Positions 27,778 to 37,760 of a DNA stretch of 64,000 bases are shown here, piece after piece. This DNA comes from Bosea sp. 29B (GTDB lineage Bacteria; Pseudomonadota; Alphaproteobacteria; Rhizobiales; Beijerinckiaceae). Made by a program: the position numbers and the translations under genes. The notes below the pieces were generated by a model, which ran no database searches, was not told the origin of the DNA, and saw nothing but the letters and a program-made list of their open reading frames with translations. The stretch spans positions 1,596,255-1,660,254 of the forward strand of contig NZ_LR733817.1 in assembly GCF_902506165.1 (NCBI RefSeq), written 5' to 3'. How positions within the stretch are numbered: position 1 is the first letter of the stretch; the number at the start of each line of letters is the position of its first letter.

Positions 27778-28893
27778 TCAGCTCTTGAAGAAGTGGTTGA
27801 AGGCGAGGTCGCGCGAGGGCTCGTTGACGCGCTGATAGGACACGGTGCGCTTGACCCAGTCCTTCTGGCTGTCGACCACCTTCTTGAAGAAGGGGCTCTC
27901 GCCGCCAAGCTTTTCCAGCACCTTGTCCCAGGCGGCGAGCTGCGCCTTCAGGATCGCTTCCGGCGTCGCGACGACGTTGACACCTTTGCCCCGCAGCATC
28001 TCGAGATCCCTGGAATAGCGGTCGAGCGCCTTCCAGATCATGTCGGAGGAGGCCGATTCAGCCGAGTACTTGATGATCGCCTTCTGCTCGGGCGAGAGCG
28101 CGTCGAACTTGGTCTTGTTGAAGAGCAGTTCGAAGCTCTCCGCCGCCTGATGATAGCTCTGCAGCATGTAGACCTTGGCGACGTCCTGGAAGCCGAGGAT
28201 CGAGTCCGAGGACGGGTTGTTGAACTCGGCGCCGTCGATGACGCCACGCTCCAGCGCCGGCACGATCTCGCCGCCGGCGAGGATGGTGACCGCCGCCCCC
28301 ATCTCGCGCATCAGGTCGGCGGCGAGGCCGACGGTGCGGTATTTCAGGCCCTTGAAGTCGTCGGCGGTCTTCAATTCCTTCTTGAACCAGCCGAGCGGCT
28401 GACACGGCATCGGCCCCGAGAAGAAGCCGACCAGATTGAGCTTGAGCTGGTTCTGGACGAGATCGTTATAGAGATCATAGCCGCCGCCATGGTTCATCCA
28501 GCCGAGGAAGTTGGTGGCGTCCCAGCCCAGGGCCGGCGGCGTCCCGAACAGCGAGAACGCCTTGTTCTTGCCGTACCAGTAGGCGGAAACGCCATGGCCG
28601 CCGTCGAGGATGCCAGCCGCGACCGCATCCTGCATCTGGAAGGCCGGCACGACGGCGCCGGCCGCGAGCACGTCGATCTTCAGGCGCCCGCCGGACATGT
28701 CGTTGACCCGCTTGGCGAAGTCGCCGGCGAATTCGTGGAAGATGTCCTTGGTCGGCCAGGTCGACTGGAACTTCCAGGTCACGGTCTGCGCCTGGCTGAC
28801 TTGCGGCATCGCGATGGCGCCGGCACCAGCAAGGCCCGCAACCTTCAGGAAGTTGCGTCGATTGGCACGCGTCTTCGTCGCTTCGGACGTCAT
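27778..28893 (-). CDS. dctP: TRAP transporter substrate-binding protein (DctP family)
   Basis: 371 residues. A twin-arginine leader (ANRRNFLKVAGLAGAGAI) ends near SQAQ, so it is exported folded to the periplasm. The DctP core includes GLKYRTVGLAADLMREMGAAVTILAGGEIVPALERGVIDGAEF, in which the Arg of KYRT is the usual carboxylate ligand, and EFNNPSSDSILGF. The subgroup resembles binding proteins for aromatic or keto acids. The ATG at 28893 puts RR near residue 12. First gene of dctP-dctQ-dctM. Confidence 0.9.
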   Translation of the reverse strand: MTSEATKTRANRRNFLKVAGLAGAGAIAMPQVSQAQTVTWKFQSTWPTKDIFHEFAGDFAKRVNDMSGGRLKIDVLAAGAVVPAFQMQDAVAAGILDGGHGVSAYWYGKNKAFSLFGTPPALGWDATNFLGWMNHGGGYDLYNDLVQNQLKLNLVGFFSGPMPCQPLGWFKKELKTADDFKGLKYRTVGLAADLMREMGAAVTILAGGEIVPALERGVIDGAEFNNPSSDSILGFQDVAKVYMLQSYHQAAESFELLFNKTKFDALSPEQKAIIKYSAESASSDMIWKALDRYSRDLEMLRGKGVNVVATPEAILKAQLAAWDKVLEKLGGESPFFKKVVDSQKDWVKRTVSYQRVNEPSRDLAFNHFFKS

Positions 28894-29102
28894 GGTTCTC
28901 TCCCCAGAGAAATGGCGCCGTTGAGGCCGGCGAGCATTGTTTTCGGCTCTGATGGCCGGTGGCCCTGAGAGTTCCGGCGGTACGGGGAGATAGCAAGCCG
29001 GGAAGTCGTAGCACTTTAGTTGCAAGCAGAACGGATATCGCTCTCAACTGGAACGAGTGCTATTCCATAGTGGAAAGAAACAGCACCACAGCCAGGCGAC
29101 AA

Positions 29103-29137
29103 GCAAAAGGCGCCGCACGAGGTGCGGCGCCTTTTGC
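29103..29137. terminator. Bidirectional rho-independent terminator
   Basis: GCAAAAGGCGCCGCAC (29103-29118), loop GAG, GTGCGGCGCCTTTTGC (29122-29137): a perfect 16-bp stem with TTTT on both strands. It lies 31 bp past the DUF6481 stop on the minus strand. Together with it, the 275 bp from 28894 hold the dctP promoter region; nothing else is visible there. Confidence 0.85.
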
Positions 29138-29168
29138 GATCAAACGAGTTCGATCGAGACTTCGTCGG

Positions 29169-29543
29169 TCAGCGGCGCTTACCGGCGACCCGCATCTCCA
29201 TGTATTGCACGGCCTCGAGCAGGACGCGACGCGGCCGCTCGGCATCGCGCTTGGCCTGCTCGGCCTTGCGCTGCACCTCGCGCTCGATTTCGGCCAGGCG
29301 CTCGGCCTCCTCGCGCGCAGCCTGCTCGATGGCGGCGATACGCTCGGCCTCCAGGCGCTCGGCTTCCTTCTTGGCATCGCGCTCGGCCCGCGCGGCGGCG
29401 ATCGCCTCGCGCTCGGCCCGACGCTGCACCATCACCGGATCGTCTGGTCCGGGACGCTTCTTGAAGCGCTCCAGCAGGGCCTTCTTCGCATTCGCGGAAT
29501 TGGCCTGGCGATCAGTGAAATGGCGGTCGTTCGGGTTCTTCAA
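29169..29543 (-). CDS. DUF6481 family coiled-coil protein
   Basis: 124 residues, very rich in Ala, Arg and Glu. Residues about 40-105 form a single long charged helix or coiled coil (heptad-like AEREAIAAARAERDAKKEAERLEAERIAAIEQ-type pattern). The N-terminal DRQANSANAKKALLERFKKRP fits DUF6481. No signal peptide. It lies 84 bp downstream of rpsU on the same strand, so the two may share a transcript. Role unknown, perhaps RNA- or stress-related by that association. Confidence 0.78.
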   Translation of the reverse strand: MKNPNDRHFTDRQANSANAKKALLERFKKRPGPDDPVMVQRRAEREAIAAARAERDAKKEAERLEAERIAAIEQAAREEAERLAEIEREVQRKAEQAKRDAERPRRVLLEAVQYMEMRVAGKRR

Positions 29544-29627
29544 GGTGGGCCTTCTCGGGGTTTACATGGGCGAAGATGCCGCCCGCGCGCTGCGCTTACG
29601 GCAACTCGCGGGTTTTTGGTACTGAAC

Positions 29628-29891
29628 TCAGCGCGGGGCCGCTGCGCTGGCAGCGCGGGGCTTGAGCACCTTCGGCTTCGGCGCGGCGATCAGACCTTCG
29701 CGCTGAGCCTGCTTGCGGGCGAGCTTGCGGGCGCGGCGGACGGCCTCGGCCTTCTCGCGAGCACGCTGCTCGGACGGCTTCTCATAGGAAGCGCGACGCT
29801 TCATCTCGCGGAACACGCCTTCGCGCTGCAATTTCTTCTTCAGAACGCGAATGGCCTGATCGACATTGTTGTCGCGCACGAGAACCTGCAT
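29628..29891 (-). CDS. rpsU: 30S ribosomal protein S21
   Basis: 87 residues. [31 protein letters not shown] is the conserved S21 start, followed by [29 protein letters not shown]. The C-terminal tail is an alphaproteobacterial extension rich in Lys, Ala and Pro. S21 helps the small subunit pair with the mRNA ribosome site. The ATG at 29891 is used because the frame upstream has no family match. 211 bp of noncoding DNA separate it from the next gene. Confidence 0.95.
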   Translation of the reverse strand: MQVLVRDNNVDQAIRVLKKKLQREGVFREMKRRASYEKPSEQRAREKAEAVRRARKLARKQAQREGLIAAPKPKVLKPRAASAAAPR

Positions 29892-30102
29892 CCGTGTCTC
29901 CAGCTTTGCAGGATGGAAGGAAAAAGGGTCAGGCAACGCCCGACCCTTAGGATTTGTGCGCCGCGGTAGCAGAAATCCCAGACCAGCGCCACCCCTAATC
30001 GTATCCCGCTCGGCGCATAGTGAACCCGCGGCAAGGTCGGCCCCTTGGCATGGAACGACCCGCCATGCACCCTTGAGCCATCATTCGATCGCACCGGGCA
30101 TC

Positions 30103-30690
30103 ATGGATTCGCAAGCCGCCAACGAGCTCTTCCCCCATATCCGCATCGTCATCGGCATGGTGATCGGCCTCGGCATCACCCGGCTGCTGACCGGCATCGC
30201 CCGGCTGATCCAGCATCCCAAGCGCCACCGCCTCTCGGTCATCCACCTGCTTTGGGTGTTCTCCCTATTGGCAGAGCTCGCCTTGTTCTGGTGGTGGGAG
30301 TTCGCGCTGTCCCGGTTGCCGAGCCTGACCTTCGGCACCTTCATCTTCCTGATCGTCTACGCGCTGACGCTCTTCCTGCTCTGCGCCTTGCTGTTTCCCG
30401 AGGATCTCGACGAATACGCCGATTACGAGGACTACTTTCTCAACCGGCGACGCTGGTTCTTCGGGCTCTTCGCGCTGATCTTCGTCCTCGACATCGTCGA
30501 CACCGCCCTCAAGGGGCCGGCGCGGTGGAGTCACTACAGCGCCGATTATCTCATTCAGGTTCCGCTCGGCCTCGGGCTCTGCCTGCTCGCCTCGCTCTAC
30601 GCCAACAAGCGCCTGCAGCTCGCGATGGCCCTGTTGCACATCGCCTATCAGCTCTACTGGACAGCACGCGTGGTTACCGCGCCGCTGTAG
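30103..30690 (+). CDS. Hypothetical integral membrane protein
   Basis: 195 residues. About five or six hydrophobic segments are seen: residues 14-32, 47-68, 74-98, 114-130, 145-163 and 168-186. An acidic loop ([14 protein letters not shown]) separates segments three and four. No recognised domain or catalytic motif. It precedes proB by 113 bp on the same strand and is divergent from rpsU. Function unknown. Confidence 0.75.
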   Translation: MDSQAANELFPHIRIVIGMVIGLGITRLLTGIARLIQHPKRHRLSVIHLLWVFSLLAELALFWWWEFALSRLPSLTFGTFIFLIVYALTLFLLCALLFPEDLDEYADYEDYFLNRRRWFFGLFALIFVLDIVDTALKGPARWSHYSADYLIQVPLGLGLCLLASLYANKRLQLAMALLHIAYQLYWTARVVTAPL

Positions 30691-30803
30691 AGGACACCGC
30701 GCCCGGCACAACAGCATTGCGCCCGCGCTGCTTTACAACGCCGGCAATTTGGCCAAGGAACGGCGGCGGGCATTATCCTGCCCATCCGAAGCCCGGTCCG
30801 CCC

Positions 30804-31943
30804 GTGAACCTGCCTGCCCTCGATCAGTTCCGCCGCATCGTCGTCAAGGTCGGCTCCTCCCTGCTCGTCGACCGGGCGCAGGGTCGCCTGCGCCATGCCT
30901 GGCTCGCGGCGCTCGCCGAGGATCTCGCCGAACTGCATGGCCGCGGCGCCGATGTGCTCGTCGTCTCCTCCGGCGCGATCGCGCTCGGCCGCACCGTGCT
31001 GAAGCTGCCGGCCGGCCCGCTCCGGCTCGAGGAAAGCCAGGCTTCGGCAGCGGTCGGCCAGATCGCGCTCGCCCGCAACTGGTCGGAAGCGCTCGGCCAT
31101 CACGGGCTCAATGCCGGCCAGATCCTGCTCACCCTCGCCGACACCGAGGAGCGCCGGCGCTATCTGAATGCCCGCGCGACGCTGGGGCGCCTGCTCGATT
31201 TGCGCGCCGTCCCGGTGATCAACGAGAACGATACCGTCGCCACGTCCGAGATCCGCTATGGCGACAATGACCGGCTCGCCGCCCGCGTCGCCACCATGGC
31301 CGGGGCCGACCTCTTAGTGCTGTTCTCCGACATCGATGGTCTCTACACCGCTCCGCCCCTCTCCAGCCCGGACGCCAGGCATATCCCTGTCATCGCAGCG
31401 ATCACGCCTGCGATCGAGGCGATGGCCGGCGGCGCTGCCTCCGAGCTTTCGCGCGGCGGCATGCGCACCAAGATCGAAGCCGGCAAGATCGCCACCGCCG
31501 GCGGCGCCCATATGCTGATCGCCGACGGCCGGGCCAAGAATCCGCTGCGCGCGGTCGCGCAGGGCGCGCGCTGCTCCTGGTTCCTCAGCGCCTCGACGCC
31601 CGCCACCGCCCGCAAGACCTGGATCGCCGGCTCGCTCGAACCGCGCGGTACGCTGCATGTCGACGACGGCGCCGCTCGCGCCCTGCGTGGCGGCGCCAGC
31701 CTGCTGCCGGTCGGCGTCACCCGGATCGAGGGCACCTTCAGCCGCGGCGACGCGGTGATGATCCGAACGAGTGATGGCAGCGAGCTTGGCCGCGGCCTCG
31801 TCGCCTATGACGCCGACGAGGCCGTGCGTGTGCTCGGCAAGGCCTCCCGCGATATCGAGGCCGTGCTCGGCTATCCCGGTCGCGCCGAGATGATTCACCG
31901 GGACGACATGGCGCTGCGCCTCGGCTACGATCCCGATGCCTAA
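30804..31943 (+). CDS. proB: Glutamate 5-kinase
   Basis: 379 residues from a GTG start at 30804. The amino-acid kinase domain shows [39 protein letters not shown] and [12 protein letters not shown]-terminal PUA domain starts about residue 280 ([17 protein letters not shown]). It phosphorylates glutamate as the first step to proline and is usually feedback-inhibited by proline. Followed by proA after 18 bp. It heads the long operon reaching rppH and hisE. Confidence 0.95.
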   Translation: MNLPALDQFRRIVVKVGSSLLVDRAQGRLRHAWLAALAEDLAELHGRGADVLVVSSGAIALGRTVLKLPAGPLRLEESQASAAVGQIALARNWSEALGHHGLNAGQILLTLADTEERRRYLNARATLGRLLDLRAVPVINENDTVATSEIRYGDNDRLAARVATMAGADLLVLFSDIDGLYTAPPLSSPDARHIPVIAAITPAIEAMAGGAASELSRGGMRTKIEAGKIATAGGAHMLIADGRAKNPLRAVAQGARCSWFLSASTPATARKTWIAGSLEPRGTLHVDDGAARALRGGASLLPVGVTRIEGTFSRGDAVMIRTSDGSELGRGLVAYDADEAVRVLGKASRDIEAVLGYPGRAEMIHRDDMALRLGYDPDA

Positions 31944-31961
31944 GCAGAATTCAGGGTGGCG

Positions 31962-33281
31962 ATGACCCAAGAGAACGCACGGCAGAACGCCAAGCGCGTC
32001 CCCGCGCCCGATAATGAGAACGGCGATGTCGCCGCGCTGATGCACGGGCTCGGCCGGGGTGCCCGCGCTGCGGCGCGGCGCGTCGGAACAGCACCGGCCG
32101 AGCAGCGCAACCGCGCCCTCGCCGCGATGGCCGAGGCCCTGCGCGAGCGCGCTCCGGCGGTCCTCGCCGCCAATCAGCTGGATCTCGCCGATGCGCGCGC
32201 TGCCGGCCTCGCTGCTTCCTTCATCGACCGCCTCGCCTTGGACGATGCTCGCCTCGAAGCGATCGCCCAGGCCATCGCCGATATCGCCGCCTTGCCCGAC
32301 CCGGTCGGCAAGGTGCTGGCAAACTGGACCCAGCCGAATGGTCTTATCTTCGAGCGCGTTGCTACGCCGCTCGGCGTCGTCGCGGTGATCTTCGAGAGCC
32401 GCCCCAATGTCACGGCGGACGCCGGCGCGCTCTGCCTGAAGAGCGGCAATGTCGCCATCCTGCGCGCCGGCTCCGACAGTTTCCGCAGCTCCAGCGAGAT
32501 CGCTGCCGCCATGCAGGATGGCCTCGCAGCCGCTGGTCTGCCGCGCGAAGCGATCCAGCTCGTGCCCAGCCGCGACCGCGCCGCCGTGGGTGAAATCCTC
32601 AAGGGGCTCGACGGCAACGTCGACGTGGTCGTGCCGCGCGGCGGCAAGAGCCTGGTGGCGCGCGTCCAGCAAGAAGCGCGTGTGCCGGTCTTCGCCCATC
32701 TCGACGGCAACAACCATGTCTATGTCCATGCCGGGGCCGATCTCGCCATGGCCCGCGCGATCCTCATCAACGCCAAGCTGCGCCGCACGGGCGTCTGCGG
32801 CGCCGCCGAGACGCTGCTGGTCGACGAAGCCTGCGCGGCGACGCATCTGAAGCCACTGGTCGCCGCCTTGCTCGACGAGGGCTGCGCCGTGCGCGGCGAC
32901 GCGGCGACGCTCGCCGCCGACCCGCGCGTCACACCGGCGAGCGAAGAGGATTGGCGCACCGAATATCTCGACCGCATCATCGCGGTGAAGACAGTGCCCG
33001 GCCTCGACGCGGCGATTACGCATATCGAGACCTATGGCTCGCACCACACCGACGCGATCGTGACTGCTGACGAGGCGGCTGCGACCCGCTTCCTCGCCGA
33101 GGTGGATTCGGCGATCGTGCTGCACAATGCCTCGACCCAGTTCGCCGATGGCGGCGAGTTCGGCTTCGGCGCCGAGATCGGCATCGCCACCGGCCGCATG
33201 CATGCGCGCGGCCCGGTCGGCGTCGAGCAACTCTGCTCCTTCAAATACCGAGTCCATGGCCAGGGTCAGGTCCGCCCGTGA
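31962..33281 (+). CDS. proA: Gamma-glutamyl phosphate reductase
   Basis: 439 residues from the ATG at 31962; a GTG two codons upstream is possible. It is an aldehyde-dehydrogenase-fold enzyme that makes glutamate-5-semialdehyde from ProB product. The catalytic cysteine is in [24 protein letters not shown] and GSHHTDAI are the usual ProA marks. It ends in [14 protein letters not shown], overlapping the nadD start by 4 bp. Confidence 0.95.
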   Translation: MTQENARQNAKRVPAPDNENGDVAALMHGLGRGARAAARRVGTAPAEQRNRALAAMAEALRERAPAVLAANQLDLADARAAGLAASFIDRLALDDARLEAIAQAIADIAALPDPVGKVLANWTQPNGLIFERVATPLGVVAVIFESRPNVTADAGALCLKSGNVAILRAGSDSFRSSSEIAAAMQDGLAAAGLPREAIQLVPSRDRAAVGEILKGLDGNVDVVVPRGGKSLVARVQQEARVPVFAHLDGNNHVYVHAGADLAMARAILINAKLRRTGVCGAAETLLVDEACAATHLKPLVAALLDEGCAVRGDAATLAADPRVTPASEEDWRTEYLDRIIAVKTVPGLDAAITHIETYGSHHTDAIVTADEAAATRFLAEVDSAIVLHNASTQFADGGEFGFGAEIGIATGRMHARGPVGVEQLCSFKYRVHGQGQVRP

Positions 33282-33889
33282 GCGCCGAGGAGCTACGCCT
33301 GCCGCCGCACGCCCCCGGTCTGCGCATCGGGCTGTTCGGCGGCACCTTCAACCCCGCCCATGACGGCCACCGCATGGCGAGCCTGACGGCGCTGCGCCGG
33401 CTCCAGCTCGATCGCGTCTGGTGGCTGGTCACGCCCGGCAACCCGCTAAAAGACAATCACGCCTTGCCGCCGCTGACGCAGCGCATCGCAACGGCCCGTG
33501 CGCTCGCCAACCATGGCCACATCAACGTCACCGGCATCGAGACGACCCTGCGCACCCGCTACACAGCCGACACGCTGCGCCAGCTGAAGCGCCGCTGCCC
33601 CGGCGTACGCTTCGTCTGGATCATGGGCTCGGACAATCTCGCGAATTTCCATCGCTGGAACGAATGGCGCGCCATCGCCCGAATGATGCCGATCGCGGTG
33701 ATCGACCGCCCCGGCTCGACCCATCGCTCGATCGCCTCGCCCGCTGCCAACTGGATGGCGCGCTGGCGTTTGTCGGAGAATCAGGGCGCGGCTCTGCCGG
33801 TGCGAACCCCGCCCGCTTGGATCTTCCTGCACGGCCGGCGCTCCGATCTATCCTCGACCTATCTGCGCGAACTCGCCGAAACCAATTGA
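33278..33889 (+). CDS. nadD: Nicotinate-nucleotide adenylyltransferase
   Basis: 203 residues from a GTG that overlaps the proA stop. The nucleotidyltransferase motif is [18 protein letters not shown], with HDGH as the catalytic HxGH form. SSTYLRE at the C-terminus is the second motif. It adenylates nicotinate mononucleotide in NAD synthesis. The proA-nadD-rsfS order is common in alphaproteobacteria. Confidence 0.93.
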   Translation: MSAEELRLPPHAPGLRIGLFGGTFNPAHDGHRMASLTALRRLQLDRVWWLVTPGNPLKDNHALPPLTQRIATARALANHGHINVTGIETTLRTRYTADTLRQLKRRCPGVRFVWIMGSDNLANFHRWNEWRAIARMMPIAVIDRPGSTHRSIASPAANWMARWRLSENQGAALPVRTPPAWIFLHGRRSDLSSTYLRELAETN

Positions 33890-33927
33890 ACTTGCCCCCT
33901 CCGACGCCTAAATTGGGACGTCGCGCC

Positions 33928-34368
33928 ATGAGCGCGTCGTCACGTGAGGATACGGCTCTGAACCGTCAATCCATCGGCGAAGCCGGCACCGAGCCGCTTC
34001 CCCCGGCCGCCATGACCGAGAACCCCGCCGCGAGCAGCATCGCGCTCGCCTTGCAGGTCCTGGACGACATGAAGGCCGAGGACGCCACCGTGATCGACCT
34101 CGTCGGCAAGACCTCGCTGGCCGACGCCATGATCATCGCCTCCGGCCGGGTCAACCGCCATGTCGCCTCGATCTCCGACAGCCTCGTCGAAGCCTTCAAG
34201 AAGGCCGGCCATGAGACGCCGAAGGTCGAGGGCTTTCCCGCCTGCGACTGGGTGCTGATCGACACCGGCGACCTGATCATCCACATCTTCCGTCCGGAAG
34301 TGCGCCAGTTCTACAATCTCGAGAAGATGTGGGGCGCCGATCGGCCGCGCGAGCGCCTCGACGGCTGA
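33928..34368 (+). CDS. rsfS: Ribosome silencing factor RsfS
   Basis: 146 residues from the ATG at 33928; an ATG at 34012 would give the 118-residue core. The RsfS/DUF143 core is plain: DATVIDLVGKTSLADAMIIASGRVNRHVASI and DWVLIDTGDLIIHIFRPEVRQFYNLEKMW. It binds ribosomal protein L14 and blocks joining of the subunits in slow growth. It lies 38 bp after nadD and 12 bp before rlmH. Confidence 0.92.
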   Translation: MSASSREDTALNRQSIGEAGTEPLPPAAMTENPAASSIALALQVLDDMKAEDATVIDLVGKTSLADAMIIASGRVNRHVASISDSLVEAFKKAGHETPKVEGFPACDWVLIDTGDLIIHIFRPEVRQFYNLEKMWGADRPRERLDG

Positions 34369-34380
34369 GTCCAGGGTCCC

Positions 34381-34863
34381 GTGCGCTTGTCGGTCATCGC
34401 GGTCGGCCGTCTCAAGGACGGGCCGGAACGTGATCTCTGCGCCCGCTATCAGGAACGCGCACAAGGCCTGGCCCGCGGGCTCGGCCTGAGTGGCCCTGAG
34501 GTCATCGAGCTCACTGAGGGCCGCGGTCGGCGCACCGAGGAACGCCGCCGCGAGGAGGCGAAGCTGATCGGCGAGCGCCTGCCGCCTTCCGGCCTCGTCA
34601 TCGCCCTGGACGAGCGCGGCAGGAGCCTCGACAGCGACGCTTTCGCCAATCGCCTTGCGGCAGCGCGCGACGCCGGCACGCCGGCCGCGACCCTGCTGAT
34701 CGGCGGCGCCGACGGGCTCGACGCCGAACTGCGCGAGCGTGCCGCGCTGGTGCTCTCCTTCGGTGCGCTGACCATGCCGCATCAGATCGTGCGTGCGCTC
34801 GTGCTCGAACAGCTCTATCGAGCGATGACGATCATGGCCGGACATCCTTATCATCGCGCATGA
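34381..34863 (+). CDS. rlmH: 23S rRNA (pseudouridine1915-N3)-methyltransferase
   Basis: 160 residues from a GTG start. The SPOUT-fold knot is visible in LLIGGADGLDAELRERA and LSFGALTMPHQIVRALVLEQLYRAMTIMAGHPYHR. It methylates pseudouridine 1915 of 23S rRNA as a dimer on assembled ribosomes. The stop overlaps the envC start by 4 bp. Paired with rsfS as in most bacteria. Confidence 0.94.
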   Translation: MRLSVIAVGRLKDGPERDLCARYQERAQGLARGLGLSGPEVIELTEGRGRRTEERRREEAKLIGERLPPSGLVIALDERGRSLDSDAFANRLAAARDAGTPAATLLIGGADGLDAELRERAALVLSFGALTMPHQIVRALVLEQLYRAMTIMAGHPYHRA

Positions 34864-36227
34864 CCCGCCGTTCCCGGCTGATTCGAATCGCACGCACGCT
34901 CCGGCTCTGGCCGGTGCTGCTTTGCGCCTGCCTGTCGGCCGGCCATGCAGCGGCTCAAACCGCCCCCGCCCCTGAATCCGACCAGAGCGCCCGCGACACC
35001 GAGCAGAAGCGCGAGGAGAAGCGCGCCCGCGAGGCCGAGCTCAAGGCGATCGAGGAGCGGCTCGCCGGCAGCGCCGAGGCTCGCGCCAAGCTTGAGACCG
35101 AGATCGCCGGCATCCGCGCCGACCGGACCAAGCTCAACCAGGCCCTGCTCGAGACCACCGCCCGAACCCAGGCCGCCGAAGGCCGCATCGCCGGGCTCGA
35201 ACAGCGTCTCTCCCTGCTGCAGACCAGCGAGACGGCGATCAGGCGCTCGCTTGAGAGCCGGCGTGGCCTGATCGGCGAGGTATTGGCGGCGCTGCAGCGC
35301 ATCGGCCGCCGGCCGCCGCCGGCCGTGCTGGTCCGCCCGGAGGACATTCTCGAAGCGGTGCGCGCCTCGATGCTGCTCGGCGCCGTCGTGCCCGATCTGC
35401 GCCAGGAGATCACCATCCTCGGCACCGATCTCGCCGAATTGGTGCGCTTGCGCGAAGCCATCGCCGAGGAGCGCAAGAGCATCGCCGGCGAGATGGAGGG
35501 GCTGGCGGGCGAGCGCCGTCGCCTGGCCTCGCTGATCGAAGCCAGGCGCACCCGCGAGACGAGCGCTGCCCAGGACATCGAGGCACAACGGGCCGCCGGC
35601 GGCGAACTCGCGGCGCAGGCAAGAACGCTGCGCGATCTCGTCGAGCGCATCGAAAAGGACATATCCACCGCCAATCGCGCCGCCGATGCCGCCCGCCGCG
35701 CGCTCGAAGCGGAGACCCAGGAGCAGCGCCAGCGCATGGCCCAGCTCGCCTTCCGTGATCCGGCCCGGCTCGCGCCCAAGGCGGCCTTCCAGGAATTGCG
35801 CGGCATGCTGCCCTTGCCGGTCGCCGGTTCACAATTGCGTGGATTTGGCGCGGCTGACGAAGTTGGCGCCGCAACGCGTGGAATTTCGCTTTCCACACGC
35901 GCCAATGCCGTGGTTTCGTCACCTTCCGATGGCTGGGTGGTCTATGCGGGGCCGTTCCGCTCCTTTGGCCAACTCTTGATCCTCAATGCCGGCAATGGTT
36001 ACTATGTTCTTCTGGCGGGCATGCAGCGCATCGACGTATCGTTGAACCAGTTTGTGCTGGCCGGAGAGCCGGTCGCGGTGATGGGCGAGACTGCGGAAGC
36101 GGCCGCGACGAATGTGGGAGCGGGGACCGGCGAGCCGGTCCTCTATATCGAGTTCAGGAAAGACGGCGTCTCGATCGATCCGACGCCGTGGTGGACGAAA
36201 TCGCAAGGCGAAAAGGCTCGCGGATGA
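34860..36227 (+). CDS. EnvC-like murein hydrolase activator
   Basis: 455 residues. A signal peptide (WPVLLCACLSAGHAAAQ) is followed by a long coiled coil (about residues 40-270) and a C-terminal LytM domain. The domain lacks the HxxxD and HxH zinc ligands: STRANAVVSSPSDGWVVYAG and VLYIEFRKDG stand there. It is therefore probably an activator of amidases, like E. coli EnvC, not an enzyme. Overlaps rlmH and ctpA by 4 bp each, so translation is coupled. Confidence 0.88.
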   Translation: MTRRSRLIRIARTLRLWPVLLCACLSAGHAAAQTAPAPESDQSARDTEQKREEKRAREAELKAIEERLAGSAEARAKLETEIAGIRADRTKLNQALLETTARTQAAEGRIAGLEQRLSLLQTSETAIRRSLESRRGLIGEVLAALQRIGRRPPPAVLVRPEDILEAVRASMLLGAVVPDLRQEITILGTDLAELVRLREAIAEERKSIAGEMEGLAGERRRLASLIEARRTRETSAAQDIEAQRAAGGELAAQARTLRDLVERIEKDISTANRAADAARRALEAETQEQRQRMAQLAFRDPARLAPKAAFQELRGMLPLPVAGSQLRGFGAADEVGAATRGISLSTRANAVVSSPSDGWVVYAGPFRSFGQLLILNAGNGYYVLLAGMQRIDVSLNQFVLAGEPVAVMGETAEAAATNVGAGTGEPVLYIEFRKDGVSIDPTPWWTKSQGEKARG

Positions 36228-37597
36228 TGCGCAAGGTTTCTCTCGTTCTGGTCGGCGCCATCGCCGGCGCGGGGCTCACCGGTGTGGTGACCCAGACCAA
36301 GCTCTTCTCCTCGACCAGTGCGGTCGCGGCCTCGGCCGAGGTCTATCGCAGCCTCAACCTGTTCGGCGACATCTTCGAGAAGATCCGCACCGACTATGTC
36401 GAGAAGCCGGACGAGCAGAAGCTGATCGAGGCCGCCATCAACGGCATGGTCTCCTCGCTCGATCCGCACTCTGGCTATCTCGATGCCAAGAGCTTCCGCG
36501 ACATGGACATCGACATGCGCGGCCAGTTCGGCGGGCTCGGCATCGAGGTGACGATGGAGAACGAGGTTCTCAAGGTCGCCAAGCCGATTCGCGACACGCC
36601 CGCCGCCAAGGCCGGCATCCTGGCCGGCGACATCATCCGCAAGATCGACAATGACGAGGTCAAGGGCCTCAGCCTGAACCAGGCCGTCGAGAAGATGCGC
36701 GGCATCATCAACACGCAGGTCAAGCTGACGATCGAGCGCACCGGCAAGACCGAGCCGCTGGAATTCACCCTGACCCGGTCGAACATCGTCGTCCCCGCTG
36801 TCGAGGAGCGCGTCGAGGGCGATGTCGGCTATATCCGCATCGGCACCTTCAGCGAGCAGACCTATGAGGGCCTGCGCAAGGCGCTCGACAAGGTCAACGC
36901 CGAGATCGGCTTCGACAAGATCAAGGGCTACATCATCGACCTGCGCAACAATCGCGGCGGGCGCCTCGACCAGTCGGTGCTGGTCTCCGATGCCTTCCTC
37001 GAGCGTGGCAAGATCGTCTCGACCCGCGGCCGCAACGCCGAGGAGACCCAGGTCTTCAACGCCAAGTCGGGTGATCTGACCAAGGGCAAGCCGGTCGTCG
37101 TGCTGATCAACGGCTCCTCGGCCTCCGCCGCCGAGATCGTCGCCGGCGCCCTGCAGGACCACAAGCGCGCCACCGTGATGGGTTCGCGCTCCTTCGGCAA
37201 GGGCTCGGTCCAGACCGTGATCCGCCTCGGCGACAATGGCGGCCTCAGGCTGACCACGGCGCGCTACTACACCCCGTCCGGCAACTCGATCCAGGCCAAG
37301 GGCATCACGCCCGACATCGAGATCATCCAGGACGTGCCGGCCGAGCTGAAGGACAAGGTCGAGAACAAGGGCGAGGCCTCGCTCAAGGGCCATCTGCGCA
37401 ATGGCGACGGCAAGGAGGAGCAGGCCGGCTCGCCGTCCTATGTTCCGATCGATCCGGCCAAGGACACCCAGCTCGCCGCGGCGCTCAACCTGCTGCGCGG
37501 CAAGAAGGACGTTGCCCTGCCCGCAACGCCGGCGCCTGCCACGCCCGCCCCGGCCCCTGAGGCCGGCAAGTCCGACGGAGAAAAGAAGGCCGACTGA
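36224..37597 (+). CDS. ctpA: C-terminal processing protease CtpA (S41)
   Basis: 457 residues. An N-terminal membrane anchor or signal (VSLVLVGAIAGAGLTGVV) is followed by a PDZ domain with FGGLGIEVTMENEVLKV and the S41 core. The catalytic dyad is the Ser of GSSASAAEI and the Lys of SRSFGKGSVQT. It clips periplasmic proteins, often cell-wall hydrolases, so its linkage with EnvC and the deacetylase is functional. A tail of about 25 residues is Ala/Pro-rich. Start: ATGATG at 36224 overlapping the envC stop. Confidence 0.93.
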   Translation: MMRKVSLVLVGAIAGAGLTGVVTQTKLFSSTSAVAASAEVYRSLNLFGDIFEKIRTDYVEKPDEQKLIEAAINGMVSSLDPHSGYLDAKSFRDMDIDMRGQFGGLGIEVTMENEVLKVAKPIRDTPAAKAGILAGDIIRKIDNDEVKGLSLNQAVEKMRGIINTQVKLTIERTGKTEPLEFTLTRSNIVVPAVEERVEGDVGYIRIGTFSEQTYEGLRKALDKVNAEIGFDKIKGYIIDLRNNRGGRLDQSVLVSDAFLERGKIVSTRGRNAEETQVFNAKSGDLTKGKPVVVLINGSSASAAEIVAGALQDHKRATVMGSRSFGKGSVQTVIRLGDNGGLRLTTARYYTPSGNSIQAKGITPDIEIIQDVPAELKDKVENKGEASLKGHLRNGDGKEEQAGSPSYVPIDPAKDTQLAAALNLLRGKKDVALPATPAPATPAPAPEAGKSDGEKKAD

Positions 37598-37641
37598 GCC
37601 CGCAGGCCCTTTCCGACCCCAGCTATTCGGCACTTGCGCAA

Positions 37642-37672
37642 CGGCCGCAGGAGATTGTTTCCCTTGCGGCCG
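37642..37672. terminator. Hairpin after ctpA
   Basis: CGGCCGCA (37642-37649) and TGCGGCCG (37665-37672) are 8-bp arms with a 15-nt loop, 44 bp past the ctpA stop. No clear T tract. It may lower read-through into the deacetylase gene or stabilise the upstream message. Confidence 0.4.
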
Positions 37673-37760
37673 ATTGGCGATTGATTCCGGCTCGAATCAT
37701 CCGACTCTAGCGCTGCGAACTGATTCGCAGATGTTGTGACGTCGAAGAGGACGGCGCCTC

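Noticed and set aside
27133..28968. 611-residue open frame opposite the TRAP genes
   Set aside because: Covers dctQ and dctP on the other strand, both with clear family motifs.
31314..33257. 647-residue open frame opposite proB and proA
   Set aside because: Both proB and proA have complete catalytic motifs; the frame is antisense.
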